Source: VXNE01 sp965208745 (GTDB lineage: Bacteria > Pseudomonadota > Gammaproteobacteria > Pseudomonadales > Azotimanducaceae). From it: a stretch of DNA of 64,000 bases. This document shows positions 17,535 through 27,500 of the stretch, piece after piece. Within the stretch, counting starts at the first letter, position 1, and each line of letters opens with the position of its first letter. The notes beneath the pieces were generated by a model, which ran no database searches, was not told the DNA's origin, and worked only from the letters and a program-made list of their open reading frames with translations. The translations under genes and the position numbers were made by a program. The stretch is taken from NCBI GenBank assembly GCA_965208745.1, contig CBDBPN010000004.1:2604001-2668000 (forward strand), given 5' to 3'.

Positions 17535-19232
17535 TCAGCCGGCGGCTCCCGGCCCACCCCGCGCCCCCCGAATCAACCTCCCAGGCAACGCCCCAGTCGC
17601 CTCCCCATCCTCATACGTAACCTCCCCACCCTTGATCGTCATCCGATACCCCTCCGCCCTCTGCACCAGCCGCTTACCGCCGGCGGGAAGGTCATACGAC
17701 ATCTCAGGCGCCAACAACCGCAACCCGTCATAGTCGATCAGATTGAAGTCCGCCTTATACCCAGCCGCGATCACTCCCCGGTCCTTCAGCCCATACACCG
17801 CAGCCGAGTCCTGCGTCAGCTTGTGCACCACGAACTCCAGCGGCATGCGCGGCCCGCGCCGCCGATCCCGCGTGAAGTAGCTCAGCATGTAGGTCGGCAC
17901 GCTCGCGTCTACCAGCACGCCGCAGTGGGCGCCGCCGTCGGACAGGCCGAACACGCTCTGCGGATGCTCGATGGAGGCGCGCTGGCCTTCCAGGTCCCCG
18001 TCGTAGCGGCCGAACAGCACCAGGAGCGGCTGGCCGTCGGCGAGGGTGTCCATCATGACCTCTCGCGGGTGGACTCCCCGGGCCCGCGCCACGGCCGCCA
18101 CGGTGTCTTCGGGGCCGGGCTCGTAGGTGAGCTCGGCGTCCATGACATACTGGTACTCGTGATCGGTGAGGAAGCGCACGGCGTCCGCGTTGGGCGGCAG
18201 CATCGGTTCTTCGGAGAGTACCCGCCCGCGGAACTCGGGATCCCGGAGCATCGCCCGCCGCTCGGCGAGCGGCCGCCCGTGAATCTCCCGGTAGGCCGGG
18301 AACTGCCGCATGGGATTGATGGTCCCGTCCAGCGTCATCAGGATCGATGCCGGGCGCGCGCCCACCTGCGGCCGCAGTTGATGGCCCTCGGCGTGCAGCT
18401 TCTCCGCGAGGCCCCACACCGGCGCGGGACCCGCGGTCATGAGCGGCGTGACGATGCAGCCCGTGGTGCGCGTGATGTGCTCGATCCACGCGAGCTCCTC
18501 CGGCTGGTTCAGGCTGTCGGATACGAACTCCATCGTGCCGAAGTCGAGCCCCTCGAACGCGCTGCCGATGGTCTTCATCTCCTGCGCCGACGCCCGCGTA
18601 CCCGGCACCAGGTTGCCCGCCCGGTCGACGTGCCCATAGAAGCGCGAGGTGGAGAACCCCAATGCCCCCGCTTCGAGCGCCGCGCGGGTCAGCCTGCGCA
18701 TCTCGGCCATGTCCTCGGGCGTCGCGTCGTCGTAGCAGCGCTCGCCCATCACGTAGAGGCGCATGGCCACGTGCGGCACCTGCGTGCCCACGTCCACCGC
18801 GTAGGGCGTGTCGATGCCGTCGAGGTACTCGGCGAACGACTCCCAGCCCCAGGGGATGCCGTCGTGGAGCGCGGTGCCGGGGATGTCCTCCACGCTCTCC
18901 ATCAGTTCCACCAGCCGGTCCTCGGTGCCGGGACGCACCGGGGCGAACCCGACGCCGCAGTTGCCCATGACGATCGAGGTCACGCCATGCCAGCTCGTCG
19001 GCGTGACGTGCTTGTCCCAGCAGACCTGGCCGTCGTAGTGGGTGTGGATGTCGACGAATCCCGGGGTCAGCAGGTCGCCATTGGCGTCGATGACGCGCCG
19101 CGCCTTGGCCGGGCTGGCACCCGAAGGCGTGACCTCCGTGATCTTCCCATCGTTGACCACGACGTCCCCGCTCTTCGCCGGAGCGCCCGTGCCGTCCACG
19201 ATGGTTGCGTTTCGGATGACCAAGTCGTGCAT
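17535..19232 (-). CDS. D-aminoacylase / N-acyl-D-amino-acid deacylase family amidohydrolase
   Basis: Start ATG 19230-19232 is preceded by AGGGAGG. The protein (565 residues) opens with the small beta domain HDLVIRNATIVDGTG, followed by the metal ligand motif GFVDIHTHYDGQ (about residue 60). IVMGNCGVGFAPVRP is the signature of the D-aminoacylase branch. Further features are the lysine/aspartate-rich TIM-barrel strands and SDGGAHCGVLVDASVPTYML near residue 430. It would be a cytoplasmic metalloenzyme cleaving N-acyl-D-amino acids or related cyclic amides. In these bacteria such genes are often annotated only as amidohydrolases, so the true substrate is uncertain. An IS630 element has inserted about 55 bases upstream of its start and may separate it from its promoter. 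Confidence 0.85.
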   Translation of the reverse strand: MHDLVIRNATIVDGTGAPAKSGDVVVNDGKITEVTPSGASPAKARRVIDANGDLLTPGFVDIHTHYDGQVCWDKHVTPTSWHGVTSIVMGNCGVGFAPVRPGTEDRLVELMESVEDIPGTALHDGIPWGWESFAEYLDGIDTPYAVDVGTQVPHVAMRLYVMGERCYDDATPEDMAEMRRLTRAALEAGALGFSTSRFYGHVDRAGNLVPGTRASAQEMKTIGSAFEGLDFGTMEFVSDSLNQPEELAWIEHITRTTGCIVTPLMTAGPAPVWGLAEKLHAEGHQLRPQVGARPASILMTLDGTINPMRQFPAYREIHGRPLAERRAMLRDPEFRGRVLSEEPMLPPNADAVRFLTDHEYQYVMDAELTYEPGPEDTVAAVARARGVHPREVMMDTLADGQPLLVLFGRYDGDLEGQRASIEHPQSVFGLSDGGAHCGVLVDASVPTYMLSYFTRDRRRGPRMPLEFVVHKLTQDSAAVYGLKDRGVIAAGYKADFNLIDYDGLRLLAPEMSYDLPAGGKRLVQRAEGYRMTIKGGEVTYEDGEATGALPGRLIRGARGGPGAAG

Positions 19233-19286
19233 GCTCAACCTCCCTAGGGCATGTCGGCCATGATAGCCAATCCATCCACGCTGCTA

Positions 19287-20500
19287 GTGTAGCGTCGCTT
19301 AAATAAGTGGACTATGAGTCCGATATGGTGCATGGTGTCCGACGGGACCGCGACGGACACTCTTGGCATGGGACGAGCGACACCTCCAATGGACATCACG
19401 GTGCGGGAACGCGAGGCGCTGGAGGCGGTGACGCGGAGGAGCACCGCGGCGCGCCGGGATCATCAGCGGGCGGCGATCGTGCTGCGGCGCGCGGACGGGC
19501 TCAGCCAGACGGCCACCGCGCGGGAGCTGGGCGTCAGCCGACCGGTGGTGATCAAGTGGGAGCGTCGTTTCCGCGAGGCGGGGATGGCCGGTCTGGCGGA
19601 CGCCAAGGGGCGGGGGCGCAAGCCGAGCATTCCCGCGGAGGTGCGCGAGCGGATCATTCGCGGCGCCACGCAGCCGCCGCCGAACCGGACGCGCTGGTCG
19701 GTGCGCGCCATGGCGCGGGCGACCGGGGTGTCCAAGGACACGGTGCGGCGGCTGTGGCGCGCCAACGACATCAAGCCGCACGTGACGCGCACCTTCAAGC
19801 TGTCGAACGATCCGCACTTCGAGGCGAAGTTCTGGGACGTGGTCGGGCTGTACCTGGACCCGCCGGACCGGGGGCTGGTGCTGTGCTGCGACGAGAAGAG
19901 CCAGTGTCAGGCGCTCGAGCGCACGCAGCCCGGGTTCCCCGTCCTGCGCGGCTACAGCGCCACCCGCACCCACGACTACAAGCGTCACGGCACCGTCACC
20001 CTGTTCGCCGCGCTGTCGTACCTGGACGGCAAGATCTTCGGCCAGACCGCAGCCCGGCACACCCACCGCCAGTGGCTCGACTTCCTGCGCCACCTCAACC
20101 GCGAAACCCCCGCCGGCGTGTGCCTGCACCTGATCGTCGACAACTACGCCACCCACAAGCACGCCAAGGTGAGGTCCTGGATCGACTGGCACAACCGACG
20201 GCACCGCAAGGCGCACGGCGTGGACCGCGTCGCCTGCCACTTCACGCCCACGTCGAGTTCCTGGATGAACCTCGTCGAGCGCTTCTTCCGCGACCTCACC
20301 GTCGATGTCGTGCGCGACGGCAGCTTCACCAGCGTCGCCGAACTGGCCGACGCCATCAACGCCTATCTGGCCGAGCACAACCTCAACCCCGGGCGCTACG
20401 TCTGGCGCAAGTCCGGCACCGAGATCCTGGCCAAGATACAGCGCGCCAGACAGGCCCTGGCCAATGCCTCCAATGAAAACTAATTTATGCGACACTACAC
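19287..20500 (+). mobile_element. IS630-family insertion sequence, complete
   Basis: Terminal inverted repeats are visible. The left end (19287-19305) reads GTGTAGCGTCGCTTAAATA and the complement of the right end (20482-20500) reads GTGTAGTGTCGCATAAATT, with only a few mismatches. Both ends abut TA (19285-19286 and 20501-20502), the dinucleotide target duplication expected for the IS630/Tc1/mariner group. The 1214-base unit holds one intact transposase. It sits between the promoter-proximal region of the amidohydrolase gene and an SDR gene. Confidence 0.9.
19314..20483 (+). CDS. IS630-family transposase
   Basis: Up to 389 residues. A helix-turn-helix region (QTATARELGVSRPVVIKWERRFREAG) and a second winged helix (MARATGVSKDTVRRLWRANDIKPH) bind the ends. 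The DDE catalytic triad is visible as LVLCCDEKSQ (first Asp), LHLIVDNYATHKH (second Asp) and SSSWMNLVERFFRDLT (Glu). No stop or frameshift is present, so the element may be active. ATG 19389 is an alternative start and gives a length closer to that of other family members. Confidence 0.9.
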   Translation: MSPIWCMVSDGTATDTLGMGRATPPMDITVREREALEAVTRRSTAARRDHQRAAIVLRRADGLSQTATARELGVSRPVVIKWERRFREAGMAGLADAKGRGRKPSIPAEVRERIIRGATQPPPNRTRWSVRAMARATGVSKDTVRRLWRANDIKPHVTRTFKLSNDPHFEAKFWDVVGLYLDPPDRGLVLCCDEKSQCQALERTQPGFPVLRGYSATRTHDYKRHGTVTLFAALSYLDGKIFGQTAARHTHRQWLDFLRHLNRETPAGVCLHLIVDNYATHKHAKVRSWIDWHNRRHRKAHGVDRVACHFTPTSSSWMNLVERFFRDLTVDVVRDGSFTSVAELADAINAYLAEHNLNPGRYVWRKSGTEILAKIQRARQALANASNEN

Positions 20501-20642
20501 TAGCACGCACGACAGTAGGGGCCGCCCTCGTGGTGGCCCGTGCCGAATTCAGAGACTCCGTTTAGAGTGCGGGCTCGACGTTGTCGCCCTGAACAACCCT
20601 CAGGCAATCCCCAGACCAGCCAAAGACACCGCTTCCGATTCC

Positions 20643-21428
20643 TCAGGTCGCCAGAAACCCCCCATCCACCGGCACCGCAGACCCGGTGATGTACCCGGCA
20701 TCGTCACTCAACAGAAACGCGATCGTCGCCCCGTACTCCTCCTTCAGCTTCCCCTGCCGCCGTATCGCCAGCCACCCCCTGCCTCGCGGCAACTCGGCCC
20801 GCGGCGTCTTCATCCGTTCCCGATCCTCCGCTGCGTGCTTGCCTAAGTTGCTGCCGTCCACCCCCGAGGGCTGAATCGCGTTGGCGCGGATGTGGTAGCT
20901 GCCGTAATCCACGGCGATCTGCTTCGCGAGCCCGATGAGGCCGTGCTTGGACGTGGCATAGGACGCATTCGAGCCCCCGGGACCGATCACCGAACCCGCG
21001 ATGGACGAGGTCATGACGATGGACCCGCCGCCGCCTTCCATCATGTGGGGCAGGGCGTGCTTGCTGCAGAGGAAGGGGCCGGTGAGGTTGACGTCCAGCA
21101 CGAACTGCCAGTCCGCCAGGTCCGTCTCGTGGATCCAGCCCCATCCGGCGGTGCCCGCGTTGGCCACGAGGCCCCAGAGGCTGCCGAACTCCGAGATTGT
21201 GCGAGCCACCATGTCGGCCACCTGCGTTTCGTCGGCGACGTTGCACTCCACGGCGATGGCCTCGCCCCCCGCGGCGCGCACCAGCTCCGCGGTCTCCTCG
21301 GCGATGCCGAGCCGGATGTCGGCGACCGTCACTCGCGCGCCTTCCTCCGCGATCCGCAGGCAGGCGCCCCTGCCGATGCCGCTCCCGCCGCCCGTGACGA
21401 TGACGGGGCGGTCTTGCAGTCGGTTCAT
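20643..21428 (-). CDS. SDR-family oxidoreductase
   Basis: I chose ATG 21426-21428, with GGAGCG just upstream, because the product then starts MNRLQDRPVIVTGGGSGIGRG, the normal N-terminus with the cofactor motif TGxxxGxG. Later motifs are NAGTAG, SSIAGS (catalytic Ser region) and YATSKHG (catalytic Tyr and Lys), then the C-terminal FLLSDDAGYITGSAVPVDGGF. At 261 residues it is a full-length classical, cytoplasmic, NAD(P)-dependent dehydrogenase/reductase. The substrate cannot be inferred. It stands alone, on the minus strand, downstream of the IS630 insertion. Confidence 0.9.
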   Translation of the reverse strand: MNRLQDRPVIVTGGGSGIGRGACLRIAEEGARVTVADIRLGIAEETAELVRAAGGEAIAVECNVADETQVADMVARTISEFGSLWGLVANAGTAGWGWIHETDLADWQFVLDVNLTGPFLCSKHALPHMMEGGGGSIVMTSSIAGSVIGPGGSNASYATSKHGLIGLAKQIAVDYGSYHIRANAIQPSGVDGSNLGKHAAEDRERMKTPRAELPRGRGWLAIRRQGKLKEEYGATIAFLLSDDAGYITGSAVPVDGGFLAT

Positions 21429-21540
21429 GGCTCGCTCCAGAGGATGGATTGGGATAGGTTCTCGCCGGCCGCGGCATCCGGCCCCTCCCGGGGAGGGGGG
21501 CGGGAGCCCCCGCGCCTCGATCATACCGGTTGCCCGGAGC

Positions 21541-22196
21541 CTTGACCCGTCACTGTCACGCGAGGAAGAGACGGAACTCCCGTTGGACGTCTACCGCATC
21601 CTGCTGCCCACCAAGGCAACGCCGACCAAGTACACCAGCCTGTTGGTGACCTGCTCGAGGGCAATCTGCCGTTCTCTGCCCTGCCGACCACAGCACCTTC
21701 GACGACGCCCTGAGGGGCGCCGCATCGCGCTCTTACGGCGCGTCTCTTGGGTCGACCGAAACGGGCTCGCCGAGTTCTTCCTCCCAGGCGTCGCTTGCGA
21801 GCCCGGCGTCGTGTGCTCGGGTAGCCTGAATGGCGATTCCGCGCTTAGGACCGGATCGTTGGACCGGGGACGGCGGCGTTGCGTATAGTTCGGGTTGGTC
21901 GCGCGGCGGTCGACCAACGCGCCCCCCGGAGTGGCCGAGGGCCGCTCGCTGTCCACCCGCCCTCACAGTCGCCACGAGGGGGGACTGTCCTACGATGGTT
22001 TTGAATCCAACTGAGCCAACCGCCGCTTGTTGACCTGCCGTGCGAGGAACCTCAAGAACGAACAGCTCGGCGGCACGAGCCCGCTTCTAGTCGGCCGCGG
22101 CAACAGAACCATGCCGGGACGGAATCCCTTGAGAACGGCAACGAAAACGTCGTTAACGTCGAGCCCGAGGAGACACAGGACGAACGGTGGCAACGT
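21541..22196 (+). other. Region without a recognisable gene, left of the IS5 insertion
   Basis: About 650 bases lie between the SDR promoter side and the IS5 element. Short frames occur on both strands, for example a minus-strand stretch ending AIQATRAHDAGLASDAWEEELGEP, but none has a convincing start, ribosome binding site or family match. It may contain decayed remains of whatever once preceded the DptH-like gene. Confidence 0.4.
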
Positions 22197-22200
22197 CTAA

Positions 22201-23383
22201 GGAAGGTCTGAATAAGTCGAAGGTTATGGGATAATTGTATCTGGTCTTGGGTGTTGGAAGGCGGGCATGCGGCAAGCGAGTTTTGCGGAGCGGGAACACG
22301 ACGTGAAGAAGCGCAAGACGCGTCGGGAGAAGTTCCTGTCGAAGATGGACGGGTTGCTGCCGTGGGAGCGGTTGGAGGCGCGGATCGAGCCGTTCTATCC
22401 GAAGGCGGGCCGGGGGCGGCGGCCGTATCCGCTGGGCACGATGCTGCGGGTTCACTGCGTGCAGTTGTTCTACAACCTGAGCGATCCCGCGATGGAGGAC
22501 TTGCTGTACGAGTCGGAGTCGGTGCGGCGCTTCGCGGGGCTGCGGCTGCTGGGGGCGTTGCCGGACGAGACGACGATCCTGAACTTCCGCCACCTGCTTG
22601 AGAGGCACCGTCTGGGCGCGGGCTTGTTCGAGGAGATCAACGCGCACCTGGCGGCGCGGGGTCATCGGCTGAGCCGGGGGACGATCGTGGACGCGAGCAT
22701 CGTCGACGCGCCGAGTTCGACGAAGAACCGGGACGGCGAGCGCGACGGGGAGATGCACCAGACGAAGAAGGGCAACCAGTGGTACTTCGGCATGAAGGCG
22801 CACATCGGCGTGGACGCCGAGTCGGGGCTGGCGCACAGTCTGGCGACGACGCCCGCGAACGGCTCGGACGTGACGAACGCGCATCGGGTGCTGCACGGCG
22901 ACGAGACGACGGTGCACGGCGACTCCGGCTACCAGGGCGTCGGCAAGCGGCCGGAGAACGAGGGCCGGGAGGTGGACTGGGAGACGGCGATGAAGCCCGG
23001 CAAGCGCCGGCTGTTGGACAAGTCGGGGCCGGCGGAGGCGGCGGAGAAGCGCAAGGCGTCGGTGCGGGCGAAGGTGGAGCATCCGTTCCTGTACGTGAAG
23101 CGTCACTTCGGGTACGGCAAGGTCCGCTACCGGGGTCTGGCGAAGAACACGCAACGGATCGCCTTGCTGCTGGGCTTCACGAATTTGTTGATCGCCGGCA
23201 GGTACGCGACCGCCTGACGCGGCGCCACTGTGCCCGTCGCGCGTGCGGCGGGACCCGACAAGCATGTTTCCCGACCCTTTCATCCCTTCGGGTTGTTATA
23301 TGCCTCCAACTTATGCGAATGAGCAATAACCGGCACGGCCTGTCGCTACTTCGAGCCTCGAATCGGGCTAGTTCAGACCTTCC
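22201..23383 (+). mobile_element. IS5-family insertion sequence, complete
   Basis: The ends match as perfect 12-base inverted repeats: GGAAGGTCTGAA at 22201-22212 and its complement at 23372-23383. Both are bordered by the same tetranucleotide CTAA (22197-22200 and 23384-23387), fitting the YTAR target duplication typical of IS5. The 1183-base element carries one intact transposase. It has inserted about 157 bases upstream of the start of the DptH-like gene. Confidence 0.9.
22267..23217 (+). CDS. IS5-family transposase
   Basis: 316 residues, no lesions. The N-terminal DUF772-type domain (FLSKMDGLLPWERLEARIEPFYPKAGRGRRPYPLGTMLRV) is followed by a DDE nuclease core. The acidic residues are seen in GTIVDASIVDAP, VHGDSGYQG and KVEHPFLYVKRHFGYGKVRYRGL, the last being the Y-(2)-R-(3)-E-type signature region of IS4/IS5 transposases. 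The basic N-terminus KKRKTRREKFLSK probably contacts DNA. Confidence 0.92.
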   Translation: MRQASFAEREHDVKKRKTRREKFLSKMDGLLPWERLEARIEPFYPKAGRGRRPYPLGTMLRVHCVQLFYNLSDPAMEDLLYESESVRRFAGLRLLGALPDETTILNFRHLLERHRLGAGLFEEINAHLAARGHRLSRGTIVDASIVDAPSSTKNRDGERDGEMHQTKKGNQWYFGMKAHIGVDAESGLAHSLATTPANGSDVTNAHRVLHGDETTVHGDSGYQGVGKRPENEGREVDWETAMKPGKRRLLDKSGPAEAAEKRKASVRAKVEHPFLYVKRHFGYGKVRYRGLAKNTQRIALLLGFTNLLIAGRYATA

Positions 23384-23540
23384 CTAAGTCTAAAGGCGGC
23401 CACCTTGGAGGTGGACCTCTCGTTTGTCGGATCCGAGGACGCCTCGTCGGCGAGCGGTGGTTCCGCTCGGCGGAGGAACCCGAGGCTTGCGGTGGACTCG
23501 CGGGTAGTCCGGCTCAGCGGACGGCGAGGATCTAGCAAAG

Positions 23541-26500
23541 GTGATCATACCGCTCGAACCGAACTTGGAAGGGCTGGCCGAGCGGCGGTTCTTCAGCTTC
23601 GCGAGGCAGATGCTGGACCGCCAGGCGGCGGGCGACGCGGAGGGCATCCGCGCGTTAGTCGAGTCCGAGACGCGGCGGGCGGCGGGGCTGGGCGAGTTGC
23701 GCGGCCAGTGCGAGGAGTACACGGCTTGCGTGCGAGTGCTGGGCGACCTGGCACAGCTGCGCTGGCAGCTAGCGGGGCTAGTCGCGGGCGTGCGCGACGC
23801 CGTGGCGGACGCGGTCGACGGCGATGAGGACATGGCCATCGGGCGATACGACGCCGGCGCGGACGAGCGGGCGTTCGAGATCGAGATCGAGCGGGATGTC
23901 CTGACCTGGGTGCACCACTTCTGTTCCGAGGATGCGTGGGGCGGGTTCTTCGAGTCGGCGACCGCGTCCTTCGAGGAGGCGATCAGTGGCTATGCGCAGT
24001 GCGAGCCCACGCTGCTGCGCTCCCTGCAGCCGACGATCGCGCATGTCGGCAAGCGGTACGACCTCGCGTCGCTGATCGGCGCGATGGAGCGGGAACTGCA
24101 CGAGCGGGGGATGACCGCAGTGGCGCTGGGCGAGCTGTGGGACTCGATCGTGGCGGCGCGGCGGGAGGTGCTGCGGAATCTCGACATGCTGATACACCAG
24201 CCGATGCTGGCGGTCGCTGGCGACACGGAACTGCGCGGAATGGTGGGGGAGCTGCTGTCGGCTTGGGAGCAGTTCTACGCGAAGCTGGCGCAGCACCACC
24301 CGGAGATGCACGAGATCGACCACGCGTGGACGCAGACACTGTTCGAGGCCGTGGCGGCGCTGGACGTGGTGCAGATCAAGGCGAGCGTCGACGCAGGGCG
24401 GACATCGTGGAAGGCCGTGCTGCTGCCGACCCACCCACTGCATCTGTGGCGCTACGAGAAGATCGCGGTGCCGCGCGCGGCATGCAGCTCGAGGGCATGG
24501 ACCGGGCCGCGGTACTCCGGGAGCTCGAGAACCCGGAGCACTACCTCGGTGTGCTCTATCTGACGAGCTTCCCCGAGGGGCGCGGCGGTAGCCAAGGTCT
24601 GCCGGTGGCGCGCGACTACCGCGGCCTAGCTGTGTTCGAGAACCTGCGCAACGCCTACAGCGGGAGCGACGGCGTGGACGTGCTGCGCCGATGCGTGCGG
24701 CAGTTCGAGCAGATCTACGTGAACCATTCGCGGCCTCTGCGCCTGGCGCTGGTGAACGCGCCGAACGCCAGCCGCACGCTGGTGACCCTTCTCAGCCGTG
24801 GCCGCGGCAGGCCGGCCGCCAGGGCGCCGCTGGTGGTCGACGTGTACGCGACGCCGGATCACGAGGACCGGCTACTCGATGCGTACCGCTTTGCACCGGG
24901 GGACCGCGACCAGATCGAGGAGCACATCGCGGCGGGCCGGCTGCAGCTGCGGGTCGACGATGAGTTGCTGGCGCTGGAGGACCGGCTGGCGGCACTCAAG
25001 GCGAGGCCGGTGCACGTGCTGGCGGTGTTCGACGAGGCGACGACGGCGATGCGGCATCAGCCGGGGGGCGCCAACCTACTGCCCATGAGCCCTTTCGCGG
25101 TTCGCCGGCAGGTGACGTTCCAGGGAATCGAGCGGAAGGTGGAACTGCTTCCCACGCACGACGAGTCAGTGTTCCGGTCGTTCTACGACATGGTGGCGCG
25201 GCTGCGCGGTGCGCACCTCGGGGAGACGCCGCAGGCGTCGGCAGATGCGGACCGGATGGCCGGCGGCATCGACAACGCGCTCGGCGGGCCAAACCCGGGG
25301 GCGATGTGGTTCTTCTTCGCGGACCGGGCGTTGCCGCCGCCGGCGCAGGTGAGGGCGGCGCGCATCCTGGAACGGCGCGAGGGGCGTCGGCGGTGCGTGT
25401 GCTACGACGCGAGCTACGAGCGTCTGGCGCTGCTGCTCCGGTCGCCGTTGGACGACTTCAACCTGCGTTTCTCGCCCGACGAGCTGCAGGCGCTCATGGC
25501 GGAAGGCGTGGCGCTGGTGGGCGATGGCCTGATCGAGCTGTTCAGGCCGGACGCGCAAGCCGACCCAGCCCGCGTGCTGGGCTTTGCCGGCATGCTGGTG
25601 GCGGCGCGGGACTACCGAGACCGGCATCCGGAGGCCCTCGTGGTGTCGGTGGACACGAGTCTCGCGCGGCTGTGGCTGCGGCTGAGCGAGTCGGCGCAGC
25701 GCTGCGACCTCATGGCGCTGCGGCGGGAGGAGGGCGCGCTGACGGTGGAGACGATCGAGGTGAAGACCTCCGGCCGGGACGCGGGAGTCACGCCGGTTGA
25801 GATCGAGAAGGCGAAGGCGCAGCTCGGGTCGACGCTGGAGGCGGTCGCGTCCGGCTTGGCGGAGGAGGCGGACGATCGCCCCCTGACCGTGCCGCGCCCG
25901 GAGATGCTGAAGGAGGTGTTCGTCTCCGGATGCCAAGCGCTGACGGCGTCTAAGGTGAACCGGACGCGGTGGGCGCACTGGCTGGAGGTACTGTTTCACC
26001 AGGCGGAGAACGGCGACGAGATCCGCTTGGCAGGGATGGTCTACGCGGTCGAACTCAGGAGCAACAGCCCGACGGTGGAGGAGAGCTTGGCGGAGGACCC
26101 CTATCCGATCGGGTTACGGCGCATCCGGGAGGAGCGTATCCAGCGGCTGGTGTCGCCGGACGGAGACGCGCAGGGCTCGCCGGGCGACGACGGCGGCGGG
26201 CGGGCGGTCGGGGATCCTGGACCCGGCGCGGAGCAGGAAGCACAACCGGGGGCTTCTTCTGAGCGAGCGGACGGCGGCGACGAAACCGAGCAGCGGGCGG
26301 GGGCCGCAACGGCGACCCGCGACGGCGAGGAGCCGGCGGCGGATGACCAAGGAATCCGGTTCGCGGTGGGCGACAGCCTGAATGCGGGGGACGGCAAGCC
26401 CTACCACCTGCATCCGAGCAACACGCGGCTGAACCAACTGAACATGGGCGTGGTGGGGGACCTCGGCACGGGCAAGACGCAGGTGACAAAGGCGCTGATC

Positions 26501-27466
26501 TACGAGTTCACGCGGGGCGCTTCGGCGAACCGCGGGCACGCGCCGAAGTTCCTGATCTTTGACTACAAGCGCGACTACACGAAGCCGGACTTCGTGGAGG
26601 CGGTCGGGGCGCGGGTGGTGACGCCGCTCGGGATTCCGCTGAACGTGTTCGACCTCCCCGCCGGCCACGGCCACCCGCGGGCCGCGCGGCTGGGTCGGGT
26701 GAAGTTCGTGAACGACGTGCTGCAGAAGATCTACGGCGGGATCGGCCCGCGACAGCGCAACCACGTCAAGAACGCCGTCATGCAGGCGTACGAGCGGCAC
26801 GCGCCGGCGCTGACGCTGGCGGACGTGGTGGAGCAGTACGGGGACATCGTCGGCGATCGCGTGGACTCCCCTTACAGCATCCTGTCCGACCTGGTGGACT
26901 TGGAAGTGTTCGTGGAGGACGCCGCGGAGGCGGAGCCGTTCGACCAGTTCTTCCGGGGGGTGACGGTGATCGACCTCGCGGAGCTGGGGATCGGCGAGAA
27001 GGAACGGAACATGCTGGTGGTGCTGTTCCTGAACTTCTACTACGAGTACATGATCAACCTCGAGAAACGGCCCTACGTGGGCACGGATCCGCAGTGTCGC
27101 TTCATCGACTCGCTGCTGCTCGTGGATGAGGCCGACAACATCATGAAGTACAACTTCGACGTGCTGCGGCAGATCCTGCTACAGGGGCGCGAGTTCGGCG
27201 TGGGCGTGGTGCTCGCCTCGCAGTTCCTGTCGCATTTCAGGACGCGCGACATGGACTACACGGAGCCGCTGTTGACCTGGTTCGTGCACAAAGTGCCCAA
27301 CGTCACCGCGCGGGAGCTGCAGTCAATCGGGCTGAGCAGGGTGACGCCGTCGATCATCGACCGGGTGAAGTCGCTCGAGGTCCACGAGTGCCTGTTCAAG
27401 ACGCTGGACATGAACGGACGGTTCATGCGTGGCCGACCGTTCTACGAGATGGCTAAGCAGTGGTGA
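23541..27466 (+). pseudogene. DptH-like HerA-type ATPase with internal PD-(D/E)XK nuclease motif, frameshifted
   Basis: Two overlapping frames make one protein of about 1307 residues. The frame changes inside a GC dinucleotide run at 24471-24480; removing two bases restores VLLPTHPLHLWRYEKIAVPRGMQLEG. Roughly by residue: helical N-terminus (1-310); a nuclease-like core at about 700-742 (VVSVDTSLARLWL, RCDLMAL, ETIEVKTSG, giving D and E-x-K); a low-complexity acidic linker (870-930); and an ATPase with Walker A GDLGTGKTQVTK (about 970) and Walker B LLLVDEADN (about 1190). This arrangement resembles DptH/DndH of phosphorothioation-dependent restriction, though no DndB-E, DptF or DptG genes are in the window. 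Start GTG 23541 is the only candidate after TAG 23505, so the 5' end may be truncated, perhaps linked to the IS5 insertion upstream. Confidence 0.6.
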
Positions 27467-27500
27467 CACCGCCGTTCGGCGCTCCAAGCTGGCCGGCTCC

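Noticed and set aside
21920..21960. A tRNA-Ser-like start (GGAGTGGCCGAGGG)
   Set aside because: No matching acceptor stem, anticodon arm or T-loop (GTTCGANNC) at the right spacing.
23400..23414. A hairpin (CCACCT-TGG-AGGTGG) right of the IS5 element as a transcription terminator
   Set aside because: The stem is short and no T-tract follows.
23541..27466. Calling the ATPase a confirmed DptH of a complete Dnd/Dpt system
   Set aside because: No dndB-E, dptF or dptG genes are present in the window, and the similarity is judged by architecture only.
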